Below, piece after piece: positions 26,657-34,956 of a stretch of DNA of 64,000 nucleotides (within the stretch, counting starts at the first letter, position 1; the number at the start of each line of letters is the position of its first letter). The position numbers and the translations under genes were made by a program. Source of the DNA: Paenibacillus_Z sp042653205 (GTDB taxonomy: Bacteria; Bacillota; Bacilli; Paenibacillales; Paenibacillaceae); contig NZ_JBHSHY010000008.1 in assembly GCF_042653205.1 (NCBI RefSeq), positions 1 to 64,000 on the forward strand, given 5' to 3'. The notes beneath the pieces are model-generated. The model was not told the origin of the DNA and ran no database searches. It saw only the letters and a list, made by a program, of their open reading frames with translations.

Positions 26657-28372
26657 ATGCTGTCACGCTTCATCGCGTACTACAAGCCGTACAAGAAACT
26701 GTTTTATCTGGATTTTTTCAGCGCGATCCTGGCCGGGTTCCTTGAGCTCGGCTTTCCCGTCGCCGTCAATCAGTTCATCGACAAGCTGCTCCCGGGCAAG
26801 GACTGGAGCCTGATCGCCTGGGCTTGCGCGGGGCTGCTGCTCATCTATGCGCTGAACGCGTTTTTGAACTACGTCGTTACCTACTGGGGCCATATGCTTG
26901 GCATTAACATCGAGACGGACATGCGCCGCAAACTGTTCGACCACATCCAGAAGCTGAGCTTCCGGTTCTTCGACAACACGAAGACGGGTCATCTCATCGC
27001 CAGGCTGACCAACGACCTGATGGAAATCGGGGAGATGGCGCATCACGGACCGGAGGATCTGTTCATCGCGGTCATGACGCTGATCGGCGCGTTCGTCCTC
27101 ATGCTGCTCATCAATTGGAAGCTGGCGCTGCTGACGTTCGTCGTCGTGCCGCTCATGATCTGGCTCGCCGTCTACTTCAGCGCGAAGATGACAAAGGCGT
27201 TCCGCCGGCTCTTCTCGGACATCGCCGACTTCAACGCCCGCGTCGAGGACAATGTCGGCGGCATGCGCGTCGTGCAGGCGTTCGGCAACGAGGAATTCGA
27301 GAAGAAGCAGTTCGACGAGAACAACCTGCGCTTCCGCGCGACGAAGCTGCTCTCCTACAAAATCATGGCCTTCAACACGTCCTTCAGCTACATGCTGAAG
27401 CGGCTCGTGACCTTGTTCGTCATGATCTGCGGCACGTGGTTCGTCGTCCGCGGCGAGCTGACCGCCGGCGAATTCGTCGGCTTCCTGCTGCTCGCGAACG
27501 TCTTCATCGGCCCGATCGAGAAGATCAACGCCGTCATCGAAAGCTATCCGAAAGGCTTCGCGGGCTTCAAGCGCTACACGGAGCTGATGGACACGGAGCC
27601 GGACATCGCAGACCGCCCGAACGCGGTCGCCGTGGACGACTTGCGCGGAGACATCGTCTTCCGCGACGTCAGCTTCGGATACGAGAACGACAAGCACGTC
27701 CTGCGGCATATCAGCCTGACGATCCGCGAAGGCGAGACGGTCGCGTTCGTTGGCCCGTCCGGGGCAGGCAAAACCACGCTCTGCAGCCTGCTGCCGCGAT
27801 TCTACGAGGTGTCCGGCGGCAGCATCGCCATCGACGGCCGCGACATCCGCGACATGAAGCTCGCCTCCCTGCGCAAAGGCATCGGCATCGTGCAGCAGGA
27901 CGTGTTCCTGTTCTCCGGCACGCTGCGCGAGAACATCCTGAACGGCAAGATGGACGCTTCGGAAACCGAGCTGCGGGCGGCGGTCAAGCGCGCCCAGCTG
28001 GAAGGGTTCGTCGCGTCGCTGCCGGACGGGTTGGACACGATCGTCGGCGAGCGCGGCGTGAAGCTCTCCGGCGGGCAGAAGCAACGCGTCGCCATCGCGC
28101 GGATGTTCCTCAAGAACCCGCCGATTCTCATCCTCGACGAGGCAACCTCCGCGCTTGACACGGAGACGGAGTCGGCCATCCAGCAATCGCTGGCGGAGCT
28201 GTCGCAGGGCCGCACGACGCTCGTCATCGCGCACCGGCTCGCCACGATCAAGAACGCCGACCGGATCGTCGTTGTGACCGAGAACGGCGTGACCGAGCAG
28301 GGCAAGCACGAGGAGCTGCTCGCCGCGGGCGGCCATTACAGCCGGCTGCACCTGGCGCAATTCCTATCGTAA
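26657..28372 (+). CDS. ABC exporter half-transporter (homodimer type)
   Basis: Fused membrane-ATPase exporter subunit, 571 aa. Six hydrophobic segments cover about residues 15-300. The ATPase domain has Walker A GPSGAGKTT (about 366), signature LSGGQKQR (about 469) and Walker B ILILDEATSALD (about 489) with a normal catalytic glutamate and H-loop IAHRLATIKNAD. All motifs are intact, so it can work as a homodimer, unlike the split pair at 2490-6103. It stands alone between its own promoter and terminator. MsbA/YwjA-like; substrate unknown. Confidence 0.93.
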   Translation: MLSRFIAYYKPYKKLFYLDFFSAILAGFLELGFPVAVNQFIDKLLPGKDWSLIAWACAGLLLIYALNAFLNYVVTYWGHMLGINIETDMRRKLFDHIQKLSFRFFDNTKTGHLIARLTNDLMEIGEMAHHGPEDLFIAVMTLIGAFVLMLLINWKLALLTFVVVPLMIWLAVYFSAKMTKAFRRLFSDIADFNARVEDNVGGMRVVQAFGNEEFEKKQFDENNLRFRATKLLSYKIMAFNTSFSYMLKRLVTLFVMICGTWFVVRGELTAGEFVGFLLLANVFIGPIEKINAVIESYPKGFAGFKRYTELMDTEPDIADRPNAVAVDDLRGDIVFRDVSFGYENDKHVLRHISLTIREGETVAFVGPSGAGKTTLCSLLPRFYEVSGGSIAIDGRDIRDMKLASLRKGIGIVQQDVFLFSGTLRENILNGKMDASETELRAAVKRAQLEGFVASLPDGLDTIVGERGVKLSGGQKQRVAIARMFLKNPPILILDEATSALDTETESAIQQSLAELSQGRTTLVIAHRLATIKNADRIVVVTENGVTEQGKHEELLAAGGHYSRLHLAQFLS

Positions 28373-28390
28373 GCGCAGGGCGTAGACCAG

Positions 28391-28424
28391 CAGGACCGTT
28401 CCTGACCGGACGGTCCTGTTTTCG
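28391..28424 (+). terminator. Terminator after the ABC exporter
   Basis: CAGGACCGT (28391-28399) pairs perfectly with ACGGTCCTG (28410-28418), then TTTTCGTTTT. Confidence 0.85.
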
Positions 28425-28426
28425 TT

Positions 28427-28456
28427 TTGCAAGCCGCCGGGGCGCGCTGGTATAAT
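28427..28456 (+). promoter_or_regulatory. Promoter of the M29 aminopeptidase gene
   Basis: A perfect TATAAT at 28451-28456, with TTGCAA 18 bp upstream (28427-28432). Confidence 0.6.
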
Positions 28457-28513
28457 GACTACGCAATCCGGTAAATTATGGCGTTCATACGAACCGCAAA
28501 AGGAGACCTGTCT

Positions 28514-29749
28514 ATGAAAACATTCCAACAACGGCTCGAGCAGTATGCCTCCCTGGCCGTCGAAGTCGGCGTCAACGTGCAGCCCGGGCAGAAGCTGTAT
28601 GTCATCGCGCAGACCGCCGCGGCGCCGTTCGTCCGCGAGGTCGTCAAGCGCGCATACAAGCTCGGCTCGCCTTACGTACACGTAGACTGGAACGACGAAG
28701 GCGTGACTCGCGCCCGGCTGGAGCATGCGCCCGAGGAGGGGCTCTCGATTCATCCGGCGTGGTACGTCGGAGGACGCGTCGCGATGGCCGAGGAGGGCGC
28801 CGCCTTCCTGTGGGTCGAATCGACTGATCCCGATCTGCTAAGCGGCATCGACGCCGCACGCTCCGGGGCTGTCTCGAAGGCGCAGCAGCAGATGCTGACG
28901 CCGTTCCGCAAATTCACGCTGAACAACGAGGTCTCGTGGTCGATCGTCGCCGTGCCGTCGAAGGCGTGGGCGGATAAGGTATTCCCGGACCGCGCGGAAG
29001 CGGAGCGGGAGGGCGCGCTGTGGGAAGCGATCTTCGCGGCCGTCCGCGTCGACGCGGAAGATCCGGTCGCCACGTGGCGGCAGCACGCCGCTGGCCTGCG
29101 CGCGAAGGCGGACCGGCTGAACGAGCGGCGCTACAAGGAACTCCGCTACCGGAACGCCGCGGGTACGGACGTTACGATCGGGCTTCCGGAAGGCCATATT
29201 TGGGTGAGCGCCGGCACGCAGAACAAGCAGGGGACGACGTTCATCCCGAACATGCCGACGGAGGAGGTCTTCACGTCGCCGCTGCGCACCGCGGTGAACG
29301 GCAAAGTCGCGAGCAGCAAGCCGCTCAGCTACAATGGGAACCTGATCGACCGGTTCGCGATTACGTTCGCGGAAGGCCGCATCGTCGGTTACGAGGCGGA
29401 GACGGGCTACGACGCGCTGCGCGAGGTGATCGAGACGGACGAAGGGTCGCATTACTTGGGCGAAATCGCGCTCGTGCCGTTCCGTTCCCCGATCTCCGAC
29501 ACGAACGTGACGTTCTACAATACGCTGTTCGACGAGAACGCGGCCTGCCACCTGGCGATCGGCTTCGCTTTCCCGTTCTGCCTGGAGGGCGGCTTGGCGA
29601 TGAGCAAGGAGGAGCAGCTCGCCGGCGGGCTCAACCAGAGCTTGACGCACGTCGATTTCATGATCGGCACGGCGGACTTGGACATCGACGGCGTGCGGGC
29701 GGACGGAACGGTCGAGCCGGTCTTCCGCGGCGGCAACTGGGCGTTCTAA
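28514..29749 (+). CDS. M29-family metallo-aminopeptidase
   Basis: Cytoplasmic peptidase related to AmpS, PepS and thermophilic aminopeptidase T, 411 aa. It removes N-terminal residues using a two-metal centre. Family sequence includes EVGVNVQPGQKLYV and the C-terminal metal-site block TDEGSHYLGEIALVPF, followed by FDENAACHLAIGFAF and THVDFMIGTADLDIDG, which supply the Glu, His and Asp ligands. The ATG at 28514 lies 8-9 nt after AAAAGGAGA; a longer frame from 28478 runs into the leader. Single-gene unit. Confidence 0.93.
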   Translation: MKTFQQRLEQYASLAVEVGVNVQPGQKLYVIAQTAAAPFVREVVKRAYKLGSPYVHVDWNDEGVTRARLEHAPEEGLSIHPAWYVGGRVAMAEEGAAFLWVESTDPDLLSGIDAARSGAVSKAQQQMLTPFRKFTLNNEVSWSIVAVPSKAWADKVFPDRAEAEREGALWEAIFAAVRVDAEDPVATWRQHAAGLRAKADRLNERRYKELRYRNAAGTDVTIGLPEGHIWVSAGTQNKQGTTFIPNMPTEEVFTSPLRTAVNGKVASSKPLSYNGNLIDRFAITFAEGRIVGYEAETGYDALREVIETDEGSHYLGEIALVPFRSPISDTNVTFYNTLFDENAACHLAIGFAFPFCLEGGLAMSKEEQLAGGLNQSLTHVDFMIGTADLDIDGVRADGTVEPVFRGGNWAF

Positions 29750-29774
29750 GCAGCGGCGGCGTACCCGCGTAGCT

Positions 29775-29814
29775 AAAAAAAGCATGCGGACGACAAGAAT
29801 CGTCCGCATGCTTG
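29775..29814. terminator. Terminator between the M29 and GNAT genes
   Basis: AGCATGCGGACGA (29781-29792) pairs perfectly with TCGTCCGCATGCT. The A-run on its left makes a T-run for the leftward GNAT gene; the rightward T-run is weak. Confidence 0.8.
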
Positions 29815-29828
29815 TTCGCGCGTGGCCG

Positions 29829-30371
29829 TTAATCGCGGGCCAGCGGTTTCTCGTACAGGCAGAAGCCGCTCGGCGACGTGCCTCGATACGTATAGCCGAG
29901 ACCTCGGTAGAAATCGTTCAGCCTCGGGTTGCTGGCGATGCAGTCGAGCCGCATCGTCGTCTTGCCCGGGAAGGAGATGCCGGTTTCCGCCCAGCGCACG
30001 ATGTCCGCGCCGAGACCTTGGCCGGCATATTCGCGGTTGATGGCGAGCCGGTGCAGGTACACGTTCGGCTCGTGGCCGTCCGATCCCCAGAGGTCGAGGT
30101 CCCACTGCTTCGGCGTCTGCATGAGCAGCACGATGCCGGCCAGCGTGCCGCCGTCCTTGAACAGGAACAGCTCGCCCGCGGCGATATGGCTGACCACGTC
30201 GTGATGATCCTCGCCCTCCAGCAGCGCGCTCCACTGTGTCGAGCCCTTGCTCTGCAGCCACCGGGCCGCGCCGGCGAGCAGTTCCATGACTGCGGGTGCG
30301 TCGCCCGGCTTTGCCTGGGAAACCGCGATGCGCGGGTTGACGTGATCGTTATGAAGGATGAAGTTCAGCAT
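29829..30371 (-). CDS. GNAT-family N-acetyltransferase
   Basis: Acetyl-CoA-dependent acyltransferase of 180 aa. The acetyl-CoA-binding motif A reads HRLAINREYAGQGLGADIV, with the R/QxxGxG/A loop. The C-terminal GLGYTYRGTSPSGFCLYEK is the usual last strand and helix pair. The substrate cannot be predicted. GGGGAA lies 8 nt before the ATG. Single gene, ended by the hairpin at 29775-29814. Confidence 0.88.
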   Translation of the reverse strand: MLNFILHNDHVNPRIAVSQAKPGDAPAVMELLAGAARWLQSKGSTQWSALLEGEDHHDVVSHIAAGELFLFKDGGTLAGIVLLMQTPKQWDLDLWGSDGHEPNVYLHRLAINREYAGQGLGADIVRWAETGISFPGKTTMRLDCIASNPRLNDFYRGLGYTYRGTSPSGFCLYEKPLARD

Positions 30372-30540
30372 GTTGCATTTCCCCGTTCGCGAGTAATGGT
30401 CGTACAGGCCTTATTGTACCACCGGGGCGCGTCGCGATTCAAACCCTCCGTTTCCTTGCGGCGCTCTGCGTCCTAGTGCTCGTATGGATAACGCTCTATC
30501 TGATGGAGCCAATACAGCCTATCTCGCCGTTCGCGGACAC

Positions 30541-30568
30541 GAAAAAAAGCGCCCGGATTCGGGCGCTT
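30541..30568 (-). terminator. Terminator of the small basic protein gene
   Basis: AAGCGCCCG and CGGGCGCTT form a perfect 9-bp stem; read leftward it is followed by TTTTTTT (30542-30548 on the minus strand). Confidence 0.85.
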
Positions 30569-30605
30569 CAACCATGCGGATTCCGATGCGCCGCAGGGAG
30601 TCCGC

Positions 30606-30791
30606 TTAGTCTTTCTGGATGTTTTTGCCGCCTCGTTTGGCGTTCTGTCCGCCTTCGTTTGCATACGTGCCGATGTTGCGGTTGATCTGCGCGTTTCCGC
30701 TCGCCCGCTGGTAGACCGTAATGTGCTTGTTGATCGTGACATAGTAGACCGAGATGTGCTTGGCTCCGCGCTTTACCCGTTTCATAAACAT
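30606..30791 (-). CDS. Small basic hypothetical protein, 61 aa
   Basis: A lysine- and arginine-rich protein starting MFMKRVKRGAKHISVYYVTI and ending with a Gly/Asn/Lys-rich tail. The middle HISVYYVTINKHITVYQRA alternates like a beta-strand pair. The ATG at 30791 has GGAGG 7 nt upstream, and a strong terminator follows, so it looks like a true independent gene. No family recognised. A CATATGCT sequence about 30 nt upstream resembles the -10 of sporulation sigma factors, which would suit a small spore protein, but this is a guess. Confidence 0.65.
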   Translation of the reverse strand: MFMKRVKRGAKHISVYYVTINKHITVYQRASGNAQINRNIGTYANEGGQNAKRGGKNIQKD

Positions 30792-30929
30792 TGTCCCAAC
30801 CTCCATGCGATGACTTTGTTACAGCATATGAGCACGGAAAGGACTTGCTTATGCCGGTGTCCCGTTCCCGGCAAGATGGGTGAGGCTGCCGGACGAACGG
30901 CGGGGAAGGGCATCCGGCTAACGCGCGGT

Positions 30930-31508
30930 TCAGAACAGCATGGATATCGCGACGTTTGCGCTGTCCTGCAGCGTTTGGCGCTCCGGCGCGGTCTTGGCCA
31001 GCACGTACAGGCCGCTGCGCACGGTCACGAGGAAGCGGGAGAGCTCCCGGAGGGAATGCTTGCTGCGGAGCTTGTTCTGCGCTTGCGCCTGCAGCAGGAA
31101 CGTATAGAACCGCGACTCGATGTCGACGGAGTAAGCTTCGATGCGGCTTGAGATCGCCGGGTCGACGGCGCCGCGCTCCATGGCCGTGTTGGCGATGAAG
31201 CAGCCTCTGCGCGCGCTGTGGTTCATGGCGGAGTCGATGACGGATTCGAAATAGCTGATCAGCAGCTCCTTGGGCTCGCCCGGGCCTTCGAGCAGCTTGA
31301 ACCGGGCGCTGGCGTTCTGCCTGAACCGGTCGAGGCAGGTCAGGAACAGCTGGTTCTTGTCGCCGAACGTATCGTAGAGGCTGCCCCGGTGGACGCCGGT
31401 ATGCTCGACGAGGTCCTGAATCGACGTCCGTTCGTAGCCTTTGCTCCAAAAGAGCTCCATCGCCTTGTCGAGCGCGAGCTCTTGATCGAATTCTCTGGGA
31501 CGCGGCAT
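30930..31508 (-). CDS. TetR/AcrR-family transcriptional regulator
   Basis: Repressor-type regulator, 192 aa. The N-terminal HTH is ALDKAMELFWSKGYERTSIQDLVEHTGVHRGSLYDTFGDKN in outline (about residues 12-52), the typical TetR layout. The rest is a helical ligand-binding domain of the YcdC/AcrR style. The ATG at 31508 has AAAGGAGG at spacing 8; the longer frame to 31571 covers the promoter. No adjacent efflux gene indicates the target. Confidence 0.92.
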   Translation of the reverse strand: MPRPREFDQELALDKAMELFWSKGYERTSIQDLVEHTGVHRGSLYDTFGDKNQLFLTCLDRFRQNASARFKLLEGPGEPKELLISYFESVIDSAMNHSARRGCFIANTAMERGAVDPAISSRIEAYSVDIESRFYTFLLQAQAQNKLRSKHSLRELSRFLVTVRSGLYVLAKTAPERQTLQDSANVAISMLF

Positions 31509-31530
31509 GAAGAAAACCTCCTTTTTGTCC

Positions 31531-31559
31531 AGTATAGCGATTGAAGAACGAACAGTCAA
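31531..31559 (-). promoter_or_regulatory. Promoter of the TetR gene
   Basis: On the minus strand TTGACT (31554-31559), 17 bp, TATACT (31531-31536): five of six matches in each box. Confidence 0.8.
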
Positions 31560-31709
31560 CAATGCGGACAAGGCGGTTGACGAGCGAAAGCTGTAAATTT
31601 GGAGGGAATTCCTAGATTACGGTTGATCGCAATCGCGGTGACGATAGGAACGACAACCAGTACGACCGGAAGATATAGGACTGAACGTTCTTAAAAGAGG
31701 CAGTTCCGA

Positions 31710-31758
31710 TTGACTTGGCATGGCCGATGGGCTATGATGGCTTTGGATTTACTAAATC
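31710..31758 (+). promoter_or_regulatory. Promoter of the DUF6530-type gene with a dyad at the transcription start
   Basis: TTGACT (31710-31715), 17-bp spacer, TATGAT (31733-31738). GATTTACTAAATC (31746-31758), a perfect 6-bp inverted repeat around C, covers the predicted start of transcription and may be an operator. Confidence 0.7.
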
Positions 31759-31812
31759 AGTAACGCACTAAATGTTAATACACGCAATCCTTCAACGAAT
31801 AGGAGCCCGACT

Positions 31813-32292
31813 ATGAAAATTCCGACGACCTTAAAGCATAAACCCGTCATCGTCTCCGAAAACTACGAGCATATCGACGGCCGATACGCCAATCATTCCG
31901 ACGCGAAAGGGCTGTCGCTCGGCCTCGCCCAGTGGAACGACCGCGGCAAGCTCGACATTTCGGCCAAGGTATGGCGCTATACCGGCGAGAAATGGTCCCG
32001 CCAATCCGAGGAGCTTCCGCTGCACCGCGTGCTGGACCTCGCGATACTCGTGAGCCGCAGCCTGCTGCATTTCCGCGAGGCGTACCGGTACAAGGAGCTG
32101 TACGACACGGCCAATCCCGTCATCGACCGGGTCGGCCTGCAGGGGGACGCCATGACGATCGCCGTCGCGACGGAGAACGAGAAAATTCTCGAAGACCTCA
32201 AGCTCTTCAGCCAGGCGCTCAGCGACGACGACGAGCTGATCGGCGAACGGCTGCGCGCGCTATCCCAAATGCTGAAGGAGCTTGGTTATTAA
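31813..32292 (+). CDS. Uncharacterised protein, probably DUF6530 family
   Basis: A soluble protein of 159 aa with no signal peptide or membrane segment. Its N-terminus (MKIPTTLKHKPVIVSENYEHIDGR, in part) and the stretch DAKGLSLGLAQWNDRGKLDISAKVWR look like a conserved Paenibacillus/Bacillus family that I recall as DUF6530. The assignment is from memory and tentative. The C-terminal 50 residues are helical and acidic. It has its own promoter and terminator. The role is unknown. Confidence 0.75.
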   Translation: MKIPTTLKHKPVIVSENYEHIDGRYANHSDAKGLSLGLAQWNDRGKLDISAKVWRYTGEKWSRQSEELPLHRVLDLAILVSRSLLHFREAYRYKELYDTANPVIDRVGLQGDAMTIAVATENEKILEDLKLFSQALSDDDELIGERLRALSQMLKELGY

Positions 32293-32375
32293 GCGTGATT
32301 CACGCACGATATATCGGGCGGCACTGCGCATGCATCACGAATTGCGGCGCTGCGAGCCCGCGGCGCGATGAGCGG

Positions 32376-32418
32376 CAACCCGGATTTTGGCCTGTCGGCC
32401 GGGATCCGGGTTGTTTGT
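32376..32418 (+). terminator. Terminator after the DUF6530-type gene
   Basis: CAACCCGGAT (32376-32385) pairs perfectly with ATCCGGGTTG (32404-32413), then TTTGTGT. Confidence 0.75.
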
Positions 32419-32497
32419 GTGCGGCGGCGAAGCTAGGGCTAACCTTGCAACTCCCGGCCGGTTGCCCTGAATATTTCTCCTATGCAAACGGGCGAAT

Positions 32498-32528
32498 AGC
32501 GGATAGAATGGGGACAAAAACGCTTACA
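32498..32528 (+). promoter_or_regulatory. Promoter -10 and cre-like site of the sugar-sensor operon
   Basis: TAGAAT at 32504-32509 is a -10 candidate. CAAAAACGCTTACA (32515-32528), at the predicted start of transcription, matches the cre consensus TGWAANCGNTNWCA at all defined positions but the first two. Confidence 0.5.
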
Positions 32529-32542
32529 AAAAGGGTGCGCGC

Positions 32543-33520
32543 ATGAAAAAGCTGCTGTTTGTCACGGTGTTCGCGGGCAGTCTGGCCGCGCTGGCGGCGA
32601 CGTTGTATATGATGCTGACGATCGACCGCGGCAGCCTAGGTGCCTCTGTCGGCTCACCGCCCGCCTCGGCGTCGGAGCGGATCGTCGTCATTTCGCAAGA
32701 GCAGGGCAGCTACGTCATGAACGAGATGCAGAAGGGGGCGCGCGAAGCAGCCGCCATCCACGGCATGCGGATCGACTTCTCCGGCGCGTACCGTTCGAAC
32801 GTCGGGGAACTCCTCAAGCAGATCGATATTGCAATCGCTTCCAAAGTGGACGGCATCATCGTCGAGGGCGTCGACCGGCCGGACTTCGCGCGCATGGTGA
32901 ACAAGGCGACCGAGAAGGGGATCCCCGTCATCACGATTAACTCCGACGCGCCGGGCAGTCTGCGCAAGACGTATATCGGCTCCGACCATTACCAGGAAGG
33001 CATCCTCATGGGGCGGCATCTCGCGGAGACGCTGGGCGGCGAGGGCATCGTCGGCGTCGTCACGAACGCGGACAGCTCGGATACCGACCAGCTGCGGCTG
33101 CGGGGATTGCGCGAGGCGCTGCGGACGTACCCGGACGTGCGGCTCGTCTTCGCCGCCGCGGACGCGGCCAAGCAGCAGGCCGGGGTGCAGACCGACGACA
33201 TGCTGAACCGCCATCCCGGCGTCGCGGCGTTCATCGGGCTGCCGGCCGATTCCGGCAAGCGCATTGTCGCAGCGGCCGATTCGCGCTCCAAGCGCAGTTC
33301 GCGCCGGGTGTTCATGTTCGACGGCTCGCCGCAGACCGAGGAGCTGATCCGCTCCGGAGCCGTGCAGGCGGGGCTGTCGCAGCATTACGAGGACATGGGG
33401 AAGATGAGTGTCGATCTGCTGAAGCGCTGGCTGGACGGCGACCGGCTGCCGCTGTCGCCGAGCTATTTTACGCCGATCAGCGTGGTGACGGCCGCAGAGG
33501 CGAAGGAGGGGGCGCCGTGA
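32543..33520 (+). CDS. Membrane-anchored sugar-binding sensor protein (XylFII/RbsB-like)
   Basis: Periplasmic-binding-protein fold of 325 aa, attached by an N-terminal hydrophobic helix (about 4-26) and lacking a lipobox cysteine, so probably an anchored sensor rather than a transport lipoprotein. Sugar-binding features include ISQEQGSYVMNEMQKGAREAA, VDGIIVEGVDRPDFARMVNKA and VITINSDAP, in the type I (RbsB) pattern. The stop overlaps the LytS-type kinase start by 4 nt (GTGA). Clostridial XylFII works this way: it binds xylose and activates LytS. The ligand here is inferred from the xylF gene downstream. Confidence 0.85.
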   Translation: MKKLLFVTVFAGSLAALAATLYMMLTIDRGSLGASVGSPPASASERIVVISQEQGSYVMNEMQKGAREAAAIHGMRIDFSGAYRSNVGELLKQIDIAIASKVDGIIVEGVDRPDFARMVNKATEKGIPVITINSDAPGSLRKTYIGSDHYQEGILMGRHLAETLGGEGIVGVVTNADSSDTDQLRLRGLREALRTYPDVRLVFAAADAAKQQAGVQTDDMLNRHPGVAAFIGLPADSGKRIVAAADSRSKRSSRRVFMFDGSPQTEELIRSGAVQAGLSQHYEDMGKMSVDLLKRWLDGDRLPLSPSYFTPISVVTAAEAKEGAP

Positions 33521-34956
33521 AGACGATCCGCAACAAAATGATGATGCTGTCGCTGATCATCTGGATCATCATGGCGTTCATCTGGATCTCCATGAGCATC
33601 TTCAACCAGCATACGGTCGAGAAGTACAACGGCATCCTGCAGCGCTACCTGCTGATGAACCAGGCGTCCGAGTTGAGCCGTCAGGCACTGACCTCGCTGA
33701 ACGAATACCGGATCTCGCCGACGGAGGACCGGCTGCGCCGCTACGTCGCGGACAACAATCGGCTGCTGCGGACGAAGCTGGACATGCGCGCGCTGCGCAA
33801 CGCGAATAACGCCATGCTGCTCGATAATTTCCAGAACATGGTGGACAGTCAGTCGGAAGCGATGGAGCTGGCCGTCCGCTTCCAGCGGGAGCATGACGAA
33901 GAAGCCGTCGCGGCGCAGTTCGACGAAGCCTCGAACATCTCCGCCTACATCGCCGAGACGACGCTGGCGCTGATCAGCGGCGAACAGCGCACGTACGACG
34001 CGTTTTACCGGCAGATCATCCGGCGCAGCGACGTGATCAAGACGCTGGGCTTCTGGGCGCTGGCATTTGTCTCCGTACTGCTGCTGCTGTTCTCGTACCG
34101 GTTCGTAAGCAGCGTGACGCGGCCGATCCTGAAGCTGACGCAGTCGGCTAGGGAGCTGTCGCGGGGCAATTTCCAGAACCCGATCGTCGTGCATCAGAAC
34201 GACGACATGGCGTTCCTCGCCAAGACGCTCGACAGCATGCGGCTTAACATCGGCAGCCTGTTCGACGAGATCCAGAGCAAGGCCCAGCTGGAATACGATC
34301 TGCACAAGCACAAGCTCATGCTGAAGGAAAGCGAGCTAAAGAGCCTGCAGAGCCAAATCAACCCGCATTTTTTGTTCAACACGCTCAATATGCTGTCCAA
34401 GGAGGCGTATTTGGCGGGCGCTGGCAAGACGAGCGAGCTGATCAGCTCCGTCGCCGGGATGCTGCGCTACAACCTCCGCCGGATGGACAGCCGGGTGACG
34501 CTCCGGGAGGAGATCAACGTGCTGGAGGAATATTTGGCGATCCAGCAGGCGCGCTTCGGCGACCGGGTCCGCGTCGTCCGCGACATTGACGAGGCGGCGC
34601 TGGACGTCGAGGTGCCGATCCTGATCCTGCAGCCGCTCGTCGAAAACGCGTTCATCTACGCGATCGAGCCGTCCGAGGACGGCGGAACGCTGACACTGCG
34701 CGTGCGGGGCGAGGCGGAGCGGGTCGTCGTCGAGGTGCGGGACGACGGGCCGGGCATGGCGCCGGAGAAGCTCGCCGGCCTGCTGGGCGACCCCGATCCG
34801 GCCGAGCGCCGGGGGCACGCCACCGGCATCGGGCTGCGCAACGTGCTCGACCGGCTGCAGCTGTTCTTCGGCGCGGAGAATCTGCTCGCGATCGATTCCG
34901 CCGCCGGGTCGGGCACCTGCATTACGCTGACATTGCCAAGGGGGGCGAGCGCATGA
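33517..34956 (+). CDS. LytS/YesM-type sensor histidine kinase
   Basis: Membrane kinase of 479 aa. There are two membrane helices (about 4-25 and 172-195) with a ~145-residue helical extracytoplasmic domain between them, then a HAMP domain (about 196-250). The His_kinase box QSQINPHFLFNTLNMLSKEA carries the phospho-histidine, and the ATPase boxes are LVENAFIYAIEP, DDGPGMAPEKL and GIGLRNVLDRL. It is coupled by 4-nt overlaps to the sugar sensor upstream and to the YesN regulator downstream. The likely circuit is: sugar bound by the sensor, contact with this kinase, phosphorylation of the regulator. Confidence 0.93.
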   Translation: MKTIRNKMMMLSLIIWIIMAFIWISMSIFNQHTVEKYNGILQRYLLMNQASELSRQALTSLNEYRISPTEDRLRRYVADNNRLLRTKLDMRALRNANNAMLLDNFQNMVDSQSEAMELAVRFQREHDEEAVAAQFDEASNISAYIAETTLALISGEQRTYDAFYRQIIRRSDVIKTLGFWALAFVSVLLLLFSYRFVSSVTRPILKLTQSARELSRGNFQNPIVVHQNDDMAFLAKTLDSMRLNIGSLFDEIQSKAQLEYDLHKHKLMLKESELKSLQSQINPHFLFNTLNMLSKEAYLAGAGKTSELISSVAGMLRYNLRRMDSRVTLREEINVLEEYLAIQQARFGDRVRVVRDIDEAALDVEVPILILQPLVENAFIYAIEPSEDGGTLTLRVRGEAERVVVEVRDDGPGMAPEKLAGLLGDPDPAERRGHATGIGLRNVLDRLQLFFGAENLLAIDSAAGSGTCITLTLPRGASA

